Assembly: GCF_000204055.1 (NCBI RefSeq)
Contig: NW_006768779.1
Location: 334,486 to 398,485, forward strand
DNA length: 64,000 bases
Direction: 5' to 3'
DNA from: Melampsora larici-populina 98AG31
Lineage: Eukaryota; Basidiomycota; Pucciniomycetes; Pucciniales; Melampsoraceae
Made by a program: the position numbers and the translations under genes. Shown piece after piece: positions 1 to 10,060 of this stretch (position 1 is the first letter of the stretch; each line of letters opens with the position of its first letter). The notes below the pieces were generated by a model. The model was not told the DNA's origin, did no database searches, and was given only the letters and a program-made list of their open reading frames with translations.

Positions 1-2223
1 GCCAAGTCTGTCAAATCTTCATAATTTTATCATTCAATAGTGTTTGTTATACATCATTTTGTTATACGTTGCTGGCAAGATTTAGTCAAATGAGGGATTG
101 AAAATACATTGGTTAAAAAAGTCTTATTTGGTCTCAAATGTTGAGGGACTAGAGTTTCATACCACATTCTAGAGTTGTATACCACATTCTGACTGGGAAA
201 ATTCACTCCATATTGAGGGAATTCAAGTTGGGAAAATGCCTAAAATGCAACTGACCCTATATCAAAATGCTGCCTGAAAATTATACAGTTCATAATTGAT
301 TCACATTCAAAAAAAATGCCTTGAATGATTTGAAAAAAAACTGAATGATCACAGCAAGACTGTGTGCCTGTGTTGATTGATCTGCAGACGGCAGATCAAC
401 TGCTGTACCTGCATCTACATTTTGCTGTGATTATTTGAAAAGTCTTTCAAAATATCTGAAAAGTTTCTTCCAAATGCCCAATCAACTTGAGGTTCATTGT
501 GGGTTTTCCCTAGGCACTGAGGGGATTTAGTTGAGTGTATCAATTATGACTACGGCTGTAAGTTTTGGAACAAACATCAGAAAGCCCCACCTGAGAAGCA
601 CATTCCTAGCAAAATAAATCAATAGATTTTGAAGGACTGGGAGGCCAAGATACATCTCCCTGTGTCTTAGATACATAACCTGTAAGCTAAACCAGCTGGT
701 ACCATACTTGTTTCCTCACACCATATGAGATGGCCCATACAAGGGCAGTTAACTGATGGAGTATCCCTCTTGAAGGTAGTTAGGCACTTGTTGGCCAACT
801 TGAAACCCACTACTGTTATCCTGTCATACACAATTAATTGCCCATGGTCTGTCACATAGTAAGATAGCTTGATGAGAACTCATGCTTGTGTGATTCAAAC
901 CTTGGCCACTAGTTCCAAGGAAGTACATGTAGTCAGCCATCACCTCAACCTGAATCATCTAACCCTGAGACTTACTAACTAGATGGCACTGTCAGTTTTT
1001 AAGGAATTACAAAACTTCAATCTGTTGAATTGAGAGAAGCCAAAGCACCATATAGTAAGTTGGACATGCTAAATACAGGTTTGATTGACTTGCAAGCAAG
1101 GAAAGATGAATAATCAGACTACCAACTGGCCAAGTGAAGTGGGTGTCTTTTTGGAGCACGTCATGGACCAGATTCAGTCACCAAACCCTTCCAGGGTATG
1201 CCTGAACAAGACCTACAGTGGTTCTATCATATCTTGAGCTTTGCAAAGAGAAATGGCTAATGTTTATACTGCACTAAACATTGAAAGTTACCACTGTGAA
1301 GTCAAAAATACAGATGTCATTGGTTTAAATCTGGTTAAAAGCTCAAATTTGAATAGATATTTTTATGGCCAGCATATAATGGAATTGATGCAGATAACTT
1401 TAAAGTTTCACCACTGAAGTTTTCAAGTAAACTCGGAATTTGATCAAGCAGTTCCAGCCTAAACATATTCACCCAGATTGTCTAGGTACAGTAATGGTCA
1501 AGACATGAACTATTTGTGCCAAGATATGGAATTAAATGGAAGCCCAACAACTCAACTTTGACGGCACTTGATCAGAACCCATCACAAATTTCTTAATCCA
1601 CCTACTGGCCAGCTAACCCTTGGCCAGCTACATTTCTTCTATGCAAATTCTTGAATGAGGGAAGGGGAAGAAATACAGATTATGCCACCCCAGTGATAAA
1701 CCACAACAGGCAACCCCCTCTAAAGACATCACCATTGAAAGGCTTAACACCCATATGACCATAGGTTTTTTGTTGTCCCAAACTGGGCAGCACCGGTAAA
1801 TAGGTCCGCGGTAAAGACATGACCTCTCTACACCCAGATAAGATCCTTCCCACCAAGTGGTATTGGTTTAGGAGGGTTTGCCTGTGTCAGATGTGTCAGG
1901 ATGTGGGTGTGAGGCAAAAAACATCCCTCAGACATAGCTTATGGGAGGTGTGTCATGGTGCAAAATGGAATCCAAAAAGGGGGTTGGAACACCTTTTGAG
2001 ATATCACAGGCTGTCATTTCAAGAGAAGACTGATTAAAATACTAATGTCTATGGATACTTTGGGTGAAGCAATCACAGTGCCAAAATAGCTGCTCACATC
2101 AGGGTGAGCATTGAAATTCTCTTGTTTTGTTCAACGTTTGTTCGATTTTGCTTCCAAATTCTCTCCCTTTTCATCCTGTTTTCTTCCTGCTTGTTAGCTG
2201 ATTACATGATTGAAAGGAGCTGA

Positions 2224-2374
2224 CACTGCAAATATAATGTGTTTCTCTGTGGTGAAAAATGAGTACATTTAATCCAAAAATTGATTAAAAGTGCATTAAA
2301 TCTGCATTATTAATCATTTTGTGCATTAAGTTCAATCAGTTTTTGCCTCAGAGAAACACATTATATTTGCAGTG
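2224..2374. mobile_element. 151-bp MITE with 3-bp TGA target duplication
   Basis: The two ends are perfect inverted repeats of 26 bp, beginning CACTGCAAATATAATGTG and continuing with more matches after one mismatch. The element is flanked on both sides by TGA (2221-2223 and 2375-2377). It has no coding capacity; the 90-bp middle is AT-rich and contains TTAAT/ATTAA-type inverted words. A short non-coding element with perfect terminal repeats and a 3-bp duplication is what PIF/Harbinger-type MITEs look like. The superfamily assignment rests on duplication length only. The perfect arms suggest a fairly recent insertion. Confidence 0.8.
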
Positions 2375-2391
2375 TGAGCAGGTGAACTAGT

Positions 2392-2434
2392 CCTTCCTCA
2401 GGCTTCATTCCTTAGCAAAGAAGCCTGAGGAAGG
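2392..2434. repeat. Perfect 15-bp hairpin
   Basis: The arms CCTTCCTCAGGCTTC (2392-2406) and GAAGCCTGAGGAAGG (2420-2434) are perfect reverse complements around a 13-base loop. It lies 17 bp to the right of the 151-bp MITE. No run of T follows, and no function is apparent. It could be part of an older fold-back element. Confidence 0.6.
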
Positions 2435-3833
2435 GCTGGCACATCTGCTCCCTTTATCTCAGACCCTCAGCTGATCCTCAGTGGCATGCCTCAGAGCCTG
2501 CCGATCCAGGATCTTGGACAAGGTTCTGAGCTGTTCTGAGTATGCAGTGACTCATGAACTGATTCTGAGTACTCATCTAAGAGACTGAGCTCAAAGAATG
2601 CTCATCCAAGATGGGAATGAGCATTCTCCAGCAATGTACAGAAAAATTTGAGCAAAACAGCCTGATCACCTGAGCAATACCAAAATTTTTAATTGAAGGA
2701 ATCTGAAAGAAAAATAATCTTTTTTGGAGAATTCAGGAAAGTGTAAAATGCTCACCTATGTGTTGTGCATCAATTTTGGACCCTGTGAATGAAAGGATCA
2801 AACTAACAAAACAACAAACACTGCTTGGCCTAATGTGTCAAGATGTTGCAGTGTTACAGAAGATGAGAGGCTGTTTTCAGGATAATTTGATGTCTTTTGA
2901 GATGATGAGTCCACATATTTTCCGACCCTGGTTCCTGCTTCTTGAAACTTGATGATGCATATCTCAACTATACACCCACTCTAATCCATCATCATGTTTG
3001 TAAGATATCTCAATTACTCTTGAATGATTTACAAAGAGGAAATTATAAGAAACCTTCATCAAATACAGCTCAATTACAATCTGATCCCTCAATTGGTAAT
3101 GATGTGGTTTTGAGTGGATTTGACAAGGCAAAAATTGGTTTTGTTCTGAATCAGTGCTGTGGTAGACTTTACTAAGTGTCCCTGTCCCTCAGAAGAGCTC
3201 AAGCAAGGGACTTACACCAAACTTGCAGAGTGATTGGTGGTCATCAGATCTTTTGCAGGAGTGAATCTTGCAATCTGTTTGGGAGACTCCCCACCAAATA
3301 TTCCTTCCTGGAGCAAAGATAAAGACTATGTGCTGAGTTCTTGTGTAGGTTTTTGATTCTTTTTTGTTGAGGACATTGATTCCTTCTTGCACTGAAATTG
3401 TCTTGAAGATTAGGCCTCAAAGGCAACTTTGGATTTGAGAAGGACATTACATGTGTAATATGGACACCACTATTTGGCAACCACATTTTTGACCCATTGC
3501 CCTGACTCAAATTCCAGCAAATTTGCTGCCTGTTTCTTTTGTGAAGTTGCCCGGTTTGGAATTTCAAACCGGATTGAAATTTCTTTTGGAATTCCTTGAA
3601 ATCTCACACTTTTTTTCAAATTTGCTCATTCGACTTGATCACATGTGATCTCGCCTTATGTTCTGTTCATTGAGTCTTGCTTTCGATGTTCATCTTTTGG
3701 TTTGAGACACCTCATCCTCACTTTGTACTTACTACAAAACAAAACACACCGCTTCAAATTTCTCTCAAAGAACAAGTAGCAAACAAAACCAAGTTGTTCA
3801 TAATGAACGTGATGTGACACTGCCAGCATAGAT

Positions 3834-4008
3834 GCCTCGGGTTGAGAAATCCGAGGCATCATCGGAGGCAAATCCTCGGACAGACCTTGTCCAAGGTTTT
3901 TGCCCGAGGTATTTTTTTGCCCTGAGAATTACCTCGGATCAAAACCTCAGGAAGCTTCTGTCCGAGGTTTTGCATCCAAGGATACCTCGGATTACAAAAT
4001 CCGAGGTA
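3834..4008. repeat. Cluster of CCGAGG/CCTCGG inverted repeats
   Basis: Within 175 bp the word CCTCGG or CCGAGG, with near variants, occurs about ten times in alternating orientation, for example GATGCCTCGG...CCGAGGCATC at the left and ACCTCGGATT...AATCCGAGGT at the right. The block has the look of a small fold-back element or MITE with subterminal repeats. I could not define a convincing target duplication, so its borders are approximate. Confidence 0.5.
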
Positions 4009-4289
4009 AATATGTTGGTGGTGTGAGCAAAGAGCGTGATGATATACAAGACAAGATAAGATCAAAGGAAACGAAGAAATTATTGTGAGATATCCACAAA
4101 CAAACACATGAGACCAACGGTTGTCGCAAAAAATGAGACAACCAATACAAAACTGGAAAATGAGACAGGAGAAAGCCTTTCCTATCTAATTGATCTCAAT
4201 AACCTTTGACCCACCTTTGTATGTTGGTGGTGGCACACTCCACAAATGTAAATGATCTTGGTAAGCCTTGGCCCAAGCAGGTACAGTGG

Positions 4290-4390
4290 TGGTGTCAAGA
4301 ATAGATGTGGTTGAAGCTCCAATGTTGATGTAATTGGTGGAGAGGTGGTGGTAGCATGTTGATGTAAGTGGTGGAGAGTGGTGGTAGCCC
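4290..4390. repeat. Imperfect tandem repeat, GTTGATGTAA-TGGTGGAGAG type
   Basis: A unit of about 35 bp beginning GTTGATGTAAGTGGTGGAGAG-like and ending TGGTGGTAG is repeated at about 4323 and 4357. No coding role can be supported. Confidence 0.45.
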
Positions 4391-4937
4391 GGTTTGATAT
4401 TGTTTGATATCGATTGCAGTTGTTGATAGCCCGATTTTCCATGCGTGAAGCCCTCTTTTTGAATTTGAAGCGGTTAAGTTACTTGATGCCCGGATTTGGG
4501 CCAAATTTGGCAGAGGCAGGTCCGGGTTTGACAGGAAAAGCTAAGTACTGAGATCCGACAGGGCGACGGGTTAAAAAAACCGGCTGCCAAACAGTGCTCT
4601 CCGTGTAATATACTGAAAAACTCAATCTATGAGACACTTTTTAGGCAAGTGATACTCAAATTCCTTGGGAAAACAATCATGTGTTTTGTGCGCCAGAGGA
4701 ATGCGCACAACTTTTATTTTTGGACCATGTGGTAATTATTGATAGGAAGATGTGTAGAAGGCTTGCAAGGAAGCTCCTGCAAAATGTGTTACAGTGAGAT
4801 TAATAATATTTTCCACATTGTTTCTCCACATCTCTGTCCCCTACAGCCTTTGTCTATGGGTAGTATATTTATATGTAATGATTCCCTAAGACTTGATTCT
4901 TGTAGTCCTCACGCCAGGAATCAACGATGAGTCATAG

Positions 4938-4982
4938 GCCCCTCTGCGAGGGCGCGGACGCGGCCGCGCAGGCAGAGAGGGC
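4938..4982. repeat. GC-rich hairpin beside the Tc1/mariner element
   Basis: Arms of the type GCCC-CTCTGC and GCAGAGAGGGC enclose a CG-rich core (GCGCGGACGCGGCCGCGC). The composition is strikingly unlike the AT-rich surroundings. It ends about 30 bp before the left end of the transposon at 5015 and looks independent of it. Confidence 0.5.
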
Positions 4983-5014
4983 TTTGTTGAGCTAATATAC
5001 AACGACAGTATGTA

Positions 5015-5042
5015 TGGTTGATTTCACTGAACGTAAGGAAGT
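5015..5042. repeat. Left 28-bp terminal inverted repeat of the Tc1/mariner element
   Basis: Identical, in inverted orientation, to 8181-8208. It is preceded by TA at 5013-5014. Confidence 0.85.
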
Positions 5043-5474
5043 TCCTGATCAAGGATGTGAAACACTACTACTCCGTCAAAAGTTAACATTTCAAAGGTCC
5101 GAGACCAGATTCCAAATTGTTGGGTGCACAGCTTTCACAGAATATCTCTTCAGATTGATCCATTTGATCTTTTTCCTTTTTTTTTCAAAACACTACTCCT
5201 CCCTGAAAATACAACTTTTTTAAAATCTGAGAACATATGTGAAATGCTTGCACCTGGTATTATGCCCAATTAACTTTTTACGGGAAAAAAATGACTATCA
5301 ATTTTTTATCTCATTTCATGACTTGTTTGGGGTTTTGAGCACGTATCTACATTCCTCAAGCATGAAATACAAGTGGGCACTGATTGGATTACATGTATGA
5401 TGGTTACCGAGCCTTGAGAGAAAGAAAAAAGGCAAAAATGTGGAAATCGGAAAGGTAAATCTCAAAAGAAATGG

Positions 5475-8016
5475 TCAGATATCGAGGTCTTCTCTAGTTG
5501 TGCGAGCAACAACTCGGTGAGATTTATAAGACTTGACACTGGGATCAGGTCGCACTGGCTTCTGCCTACAATCAATTAAGATCATCAAAATTAATGAGAT
5601 CTATGAAATGACGAGTAAAATCGGGCCAATCAAAGTGAGACTGATAAGAGACTCACATCAAGTGATTCATTTCTTTATCGCACCTGTCAAAGAACCTACG
5701 GATGGTTACGAGGGGGCAGCTTGTCCTGACCTTTTCCCATAGATCCTTCGATTGTTTTAAGGTATTCGCTGTGTGACTGCAGTTGCGAAACTCTGAAGTT
5801 ACGTTGAAGAAAAATGTGTTCAGCTAAAAGAGATTCAGTTGAGAAAGGGAGATGAACTTACTGCCCTTGATATAGCACCACTCGTGCTCAATTGGATTGA
5901 GTTCGCAGTGGAACTTTGGCAGAAACATACATAAATGACCAGCTTGTTCAATTATCATCTGAAGGCTGGGTTTCTCCTTCTCGAAGTCCAATTGATTGGA
6001 TAAGATCTTGGCTGAGCAACAATACATAACCTCATCGTGGGCTGGTGCAGCTTCAGTTGTGGTTATTATATCTTCAGAATTTGGTTGGTCGTTATCTCGG
6101 ATCAAGCGCTCCGCTCGAGCGATTCGATCCTTTGCACGGCCTGTCTGTGCACACTTAGCACATCTCAATCCAAGGGGTTTGAGTCCTTTTGAGGTCCGGA
6201 TAGTATTGTAGTGGTCCCATAAGCCACGCTCGGCCAGTACCTGCTGCACTCCCTTGGGCTTCCCAGCAAGAACAAGGAATTGTTTGGTTCCGTCAGGCTT
6301 ATCCTTGAGTTGCTTATCTGGATGATCAAAGGGGAAGTTCATGGATTGTATGGTTCCACGAAGTTCGGCTGGGATGTTGGGATCATCGGAGGGGATGACT
6401 GTGTCGTGTAGCTTTGCCTGTGATCCAGCTGGGCCAAGGTTCATTTTTTCTACTTGAAGAGCATCCAGCGCAAAAGACTCGTGTGCTGATGAGCAGTCAA
6501 AGATGAAGAGACCTTGGCATCCGGGGTTTAGGAATTCAAAGATTGGGATTGCTCGTGTTTGGACTTGCTTAATAAGTTGAAGACAATTCCACCATTCATC
6601 ACCGTTGCTGCCTGGGTAGATGACAACCGCTGCATCCTTAAATGGAAGAGTACATGGTGTATCTTTGGGTATGACGAGCCGGCCGTGTTTTTTCTCAGTG
6701 AAATCAGATTCATGAATAAGTTTTCCCTCACTCTTTCTCTTGAGTGCACAGTCGTCTTTAGCCAGCCACGCCGATTTTGGCTCTTCGCCAGTATGGCATG
6801 TTGCTTCATCCTGATAAACTCGGACAATCTCGCGATTTGTGTTGTCTAGAACCGGATTGATAACTTGATCAAGATTTTTACCAACATAAGTAACTTCTCG
6901 CTTGATCAATTCAGAGAGCTGATTATTGTATTTTTGTCGATATAACACAACATCTGCACGTTTGTGTCCATCGTAATAGAGACATTTTGTGAGGAGTGTG
7001 ACTGATAATCCAAGTGTGTGCATCCACCTATTAGCTGTGGAAGCACAGATTGAATCCTTATACTCGTCAAACTGGGGTAAGATTACCTCAATGAGATGCT
7101 GGACAAGGTCTGCTGGCCTGACCTAATGACAAGGATCAAGAAAGCATAACTTAATGTCTTACAGTTGGCAGAAGAATTTAGATAAAGCACATACCTTACC
7201 AGTCTTCTCGCTCGTAATCCATTCCCAGACCATCCGCTCTACCCTTGGATCATCCAAGATTGACTTAGGTCGTGAACACAGGCCATTCTGTCGTATTGGT
7301 AAGCACCTATGAATCACAATGTATTTTGATTGTTTTTGAATTCGTTCAGCGTGACTCTTTCCAGTTTTGAACTCCAAGTCAAGGTCAAGTGCTCGTCCAA
7401 GGTATGAGTATGCTACTTCTTTTGAGGCTGAAATCGATGAACTACGTGGATTAACAAGATTGAGCTGCTTCCTTAGGTTATTAAATTCAGCTAGTATTGC
7501 TAGCTCCTGAGCTTGATGGATTGCGACCAAATTCGAAGATGGATTCTGATTGTAGTAGTCTGTAGCATCCTTGATTGCGTCATGCAACTCTTGCCATTGC
7601 TTGTTGATAACTTCAATCTGATGCGCCAATTTCGGGTTTGGGGTTGGGTTTGGAGGTGATGTGTCTACTGTGCTGGTTTGACTAACTTGAGTTTCAGAAA
7701 GGGTATTATCATAGCCTTTGAGTTTGATTTGTGGATCTGAAGGATCTTTCTTGAAATCATTGTCAACACCATCTTCAGATCCATCGTCAGAAATTGATTC
7801 AAGTGACACCGAGAAGCTGTCCGATGTTTCTGAATCCTCAAAGCTTGAAGAGACTTTGGCATCTACACCAATCACAAGAGGACCTGCACTTTTTGTGTTG
7901 CTTTCATCGTTTAAAAGTCCTTGGGAATATTTTGTTTTTTTGGTCTTTGATTCATATGATTCCATTGCATGGCGGCGCTTAATTTGACCCTTGCATCGTT
8001 TGGAGGGACGTGGCAT
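5475..8016 (-). CDS. DDE transposase (IS630-Tc1-mariner superfamily, large fungal type)
   Basis: I read four exons: 8016-7195, 7122-5862, 5792-5657 and 5565-5475, giving 769 residues with phases that fit. The N-terminal third is acidic and low in complexity with a basic start (PSKRCKGQIKRR). The middle carries WYDGHKR-like 'YYDGHKRADVVLYRQ', then the three acidic catalytic positions: YQDEATCHT, FIFDCSSAHESF and FHCELNPIEHEW. The LNPIE-x-x-W block is diagnostic of this superfamily. After the third intron the frame continues with a VTIRRFFDRC segment known from related fungal proteins. The start is the first ATG after the upstream untranslated leader, about 165 bp inside the right terminal repeat. 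The enzyme should bind the 28-bp ends and cut and paste the element at TA. Confidence 0.85.
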
Positions 8017-8180
8017 TGGTGCAAAAGCAGAACAATAATAAAATGAGGCTTGGTCAAAGAAAGAAGAGGTGATTGAGGTTCATAACTCAGTCCATCATTG
8101 AACTTTTCAAATTTTGTATCTCAAAATTTGACCCCACGGGGCCAAATTATTCATCAATCGGGGTCAAGCCCCAATCGGAC

Positions 8181-8208
8181 ACTTCCTTACGTTCAGTGAA
8201 ATCAACCA
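8181..8208. repeat. Right 28-bp terminal inverted repeat of the Tc1/mariner element
   Basis: Identical, in inverted orientation, to 5015-5042. It is followed by TA at 8209-8210. Confidence 0.85.
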
Positions 8209-9084
8209 TACTTCAAGTTAGATTTGTAAGGACAATTATAAGTTATAATGCATGCTCGATAACAGGGCTCAAGTTGAGATTAAGCCTAATAAGGGGTGTC
8301 ATGTTTGATTTTTTGCGGTTTTTACCATGAAAAGGTTTCCCGCTAGGGGGTTTCAAGTTAAAGGTCTCTACATGTTTCTATTCTACAACAACTTGCCCAT
8401 TGTTGTAAAACATGTGTAATTTTTCTCAAGCAGGACACCTAAAAAGGTGTCACAAGTTAAAAATATGTTAGTTTTACAACAATCTTTTTTACAAAAAACT
8501 TTCCTGAATTGTTAAAAAAGACGCAAAAAAATCCAAACTTAAAACCCCCCACTTTAGCACAATCTTACTTGACCATTGGTACTCTGGTTGAGTACTCAAC
8601 AATAATGGATGCAAGGAAAGCCTTGCATCCTCTTACTAGTATATTTCTCATTAGTGGGTGGATGACCAAGGCAAAAGTGTGCAAAAGCCTGTGGTTTACG
8701 GGTGATTATGCAAACTTGGGAAAGTTTTTTTACAGTCAAAATGTAAAACCTTTCCTGTGTTGTAGTTTTTGTTGTTGATTCAAACTTGACACACCATATT
8801 TTCTATGACTATAAATTTCTAAAGCTGAAGTTTATGGCTTAGTTTTGTTCAAAGAATCACAGATACGTTAAAATCTGTTGTGTGTTTTTTTGTGACTCAG
8901 GCAAACTTTTTACAGGCCAAAAAATCATAAAGTTTGCTGATTTTGTAAATAGATAAACATAAAAGATGGACTTTGTTATTTTTACAGTGTATAATGGCTG
9001 AATTGTATGAAAACACTATCTAAACAAGTTAACTTAAGAAGCGATCAGTACACCTCAGAAAGATGGCCATTTGTTCGGAGCAAA
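8209..9084. other. AT-rich spacer between two transposons
   Basis: There is no supported gene. Several short inverted words such as CACCTAAAAAGGTG (near 8430) and repeated TTGTTGTAAAA-like words occur. It may be the remains of older elements. Confidence 0.4.
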
Positions 9085-9093
9085 GGGTTTTGG

Positions 9094-9680
9094 CAAACTT
9101 AACAAAGTCCCTCGTTTTTGAGCTGTACTGGCCAGCTCAAACGAGGGACTTACGCGTAAAGTCGAAATTTTGGCGTGAGATCGGCCGGGGCTTTTGCCCA
9201 AAATCTAGTCTTCTTATGAAACGTTTTTTTACAATTATAAATTTACCTGGCCCAAAATTGAAAGATGTGCGCCCTGGATGTCTCTATAGCCTCGTACTCT
9301 CCGCTCCTAAATATGATGAGTGGTTGTGTAGATATGCATAAACTTCTTTCAGTGACCAAAGTCAAAAATCGAGTAATTTGGGCTGCTCCGCGTCTAAAAG
9401 TTGGGATTTGGGCGTAATTGAAACACCAAGATTCTCATTTATTTTCAGCACAACTCATGTTATTGGGATACTACAAGCGTGAGGTTGTAGCCAAGAGTGA
9501 GGCTCGCATTTTTCATTTTTGGGCTCAGGAAACTTATAATTGCAAAAAAAAGTTTTATAAGACAACTAGATTTTGACAAAAAGCCCCGGCCGATCTCACG
9601 CCAAAATTTCGACTTTACGCGTAAGTCCCTCGTTTGAGCTGGCCAGTACAGCTCAAAAACAAGGGACTTTGTTAAGTTTG
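9094..9680. mobile_element. 587-bp fold-back element with 9-bp target duplication (Mutator-like)
   Basis: The terminal inverted repeats begin CAAACTTAACAAAGTCCC and stay similar for roughly 175-200 bp on each side, nearly identical for the first 100 bp. The element is flanked by the 9-bp direct repeat GGGTTTTGG (9085-9093 and 9681-9689). Long arms together with a 9-bp duplication are typical of Mutator-like (MULE) non-autonomous elements. No transposase is encoded. Each arm also contains its own palindrome, GAGCTG...CAGCTC inside GTCCCTCG...CGAGGGAC. The open frames that cross the arms are mirror images and not genes. Confidence 0.8.
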
Positions 9681-9824
9681 GGGTTTTGGTGTCTTGAAAT
9701 TTTAATATGATCACTTTTTTCTTCTTCTTTTGAAGAATAATTTTGGTGTTTAAACCTATGTGCAAGCACACCCAATAAAGGAATTTGGTGGAATTAAAAC
9801 TTTTATATTATGTACTTCTTCATT

Positions 9825-9882
9825 TAGGGGATACAAAGTTGAATCCGGGCACGTGCCCGGGCATGTGCCCGGAAGTCCAGAT
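9825..9882. repeat. Left 58-bp terminal inverted repeat of the Harbinger element
   Basis: It contains two overlapping GC-rich palindromes: CCGGGCACGTGCCCGG (9845-9860, perfect) and CCGGGCATGTGCCCGG (9857-9872, one central mismatch pair). These are good candidates for transposase or partner binding sites. Confidence 0.85.
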
Positions 9883-9904
9883 CCCATTTTTGGCTGTAAA
9901 TCTC

Positions 9905-9960
9905 GATTCTGGACTTCCAGGCACATGCCCGGGCAGCCCTCCAACTTTGAACCCTTTGTA
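9905..9960. repeat. Internal, degenerate inverted copy of the terminal repeat
   Basis: Twenty-two bases inside the left end, the sequence runs as a diverged copy of the right-end repeat (CTGGACTTCC, GGCACATGCCCGGGCA, CCAACTTTGAACCC). The left end can therefore fold into a long hairpin (9825-9882 with 9905-9960). The copy lacks about 5 bases in the palindrome region and has several substitutions. Confidence 0.7.
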
Positions 9961-10060
9961 AGCCAGATATCCAGGCTCCTCAAGCAAGTTAGCCAGACGT
10001 CGAACGTTCAGCAGCTCCCCCATTTCATCATCCAAACTCGCAAGGCTACATTTCAATCTG

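Larger units (their letters stand above)
1..5012. other. Gene-poor repeat-rich left flank
   Basis: I see no gene I can support in these 5 kb. The longest open frames are about 60-107 codons, overlap each other in several frames, lack splice-linked partners and match no family I know. The stretch is AT-rich and carries a MITE (2224-2374), hairpins and a cluster of CCGAGG inverted repeats, which are listed separately. It probably consists of decayed transposon sequence, but no transposase motif could be read. Confidence 0.5.
5015..8208 (-). mobile_element. Complete Tc1/mariner-type transposon with TA duplication
   Basis: The element is bounded by perfect 28-bp inverted repeats that begin TGGTTGATTTCACTGAACG and end AAGT (5015-5042 and 8181-8208). 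A TA dinucleotide stands outside each end (5013-5014 and 8209-8210), as expected for the IS630-Tc1-mariner superfamily. It contains one four-exon transposase gene on the minus strand (5475-8016). All splice sites are usable, the frame is open and the terminal repeats are identical, so this looks like a recent and possibly active copy. Confidence 0.85.

Noticed and set aside
667..855. 62-codon minus-strand open frame
   Set aside because: Considered as a retrotransposon fragment, but no reverse transcriptase, integrase or protease motif is readable.
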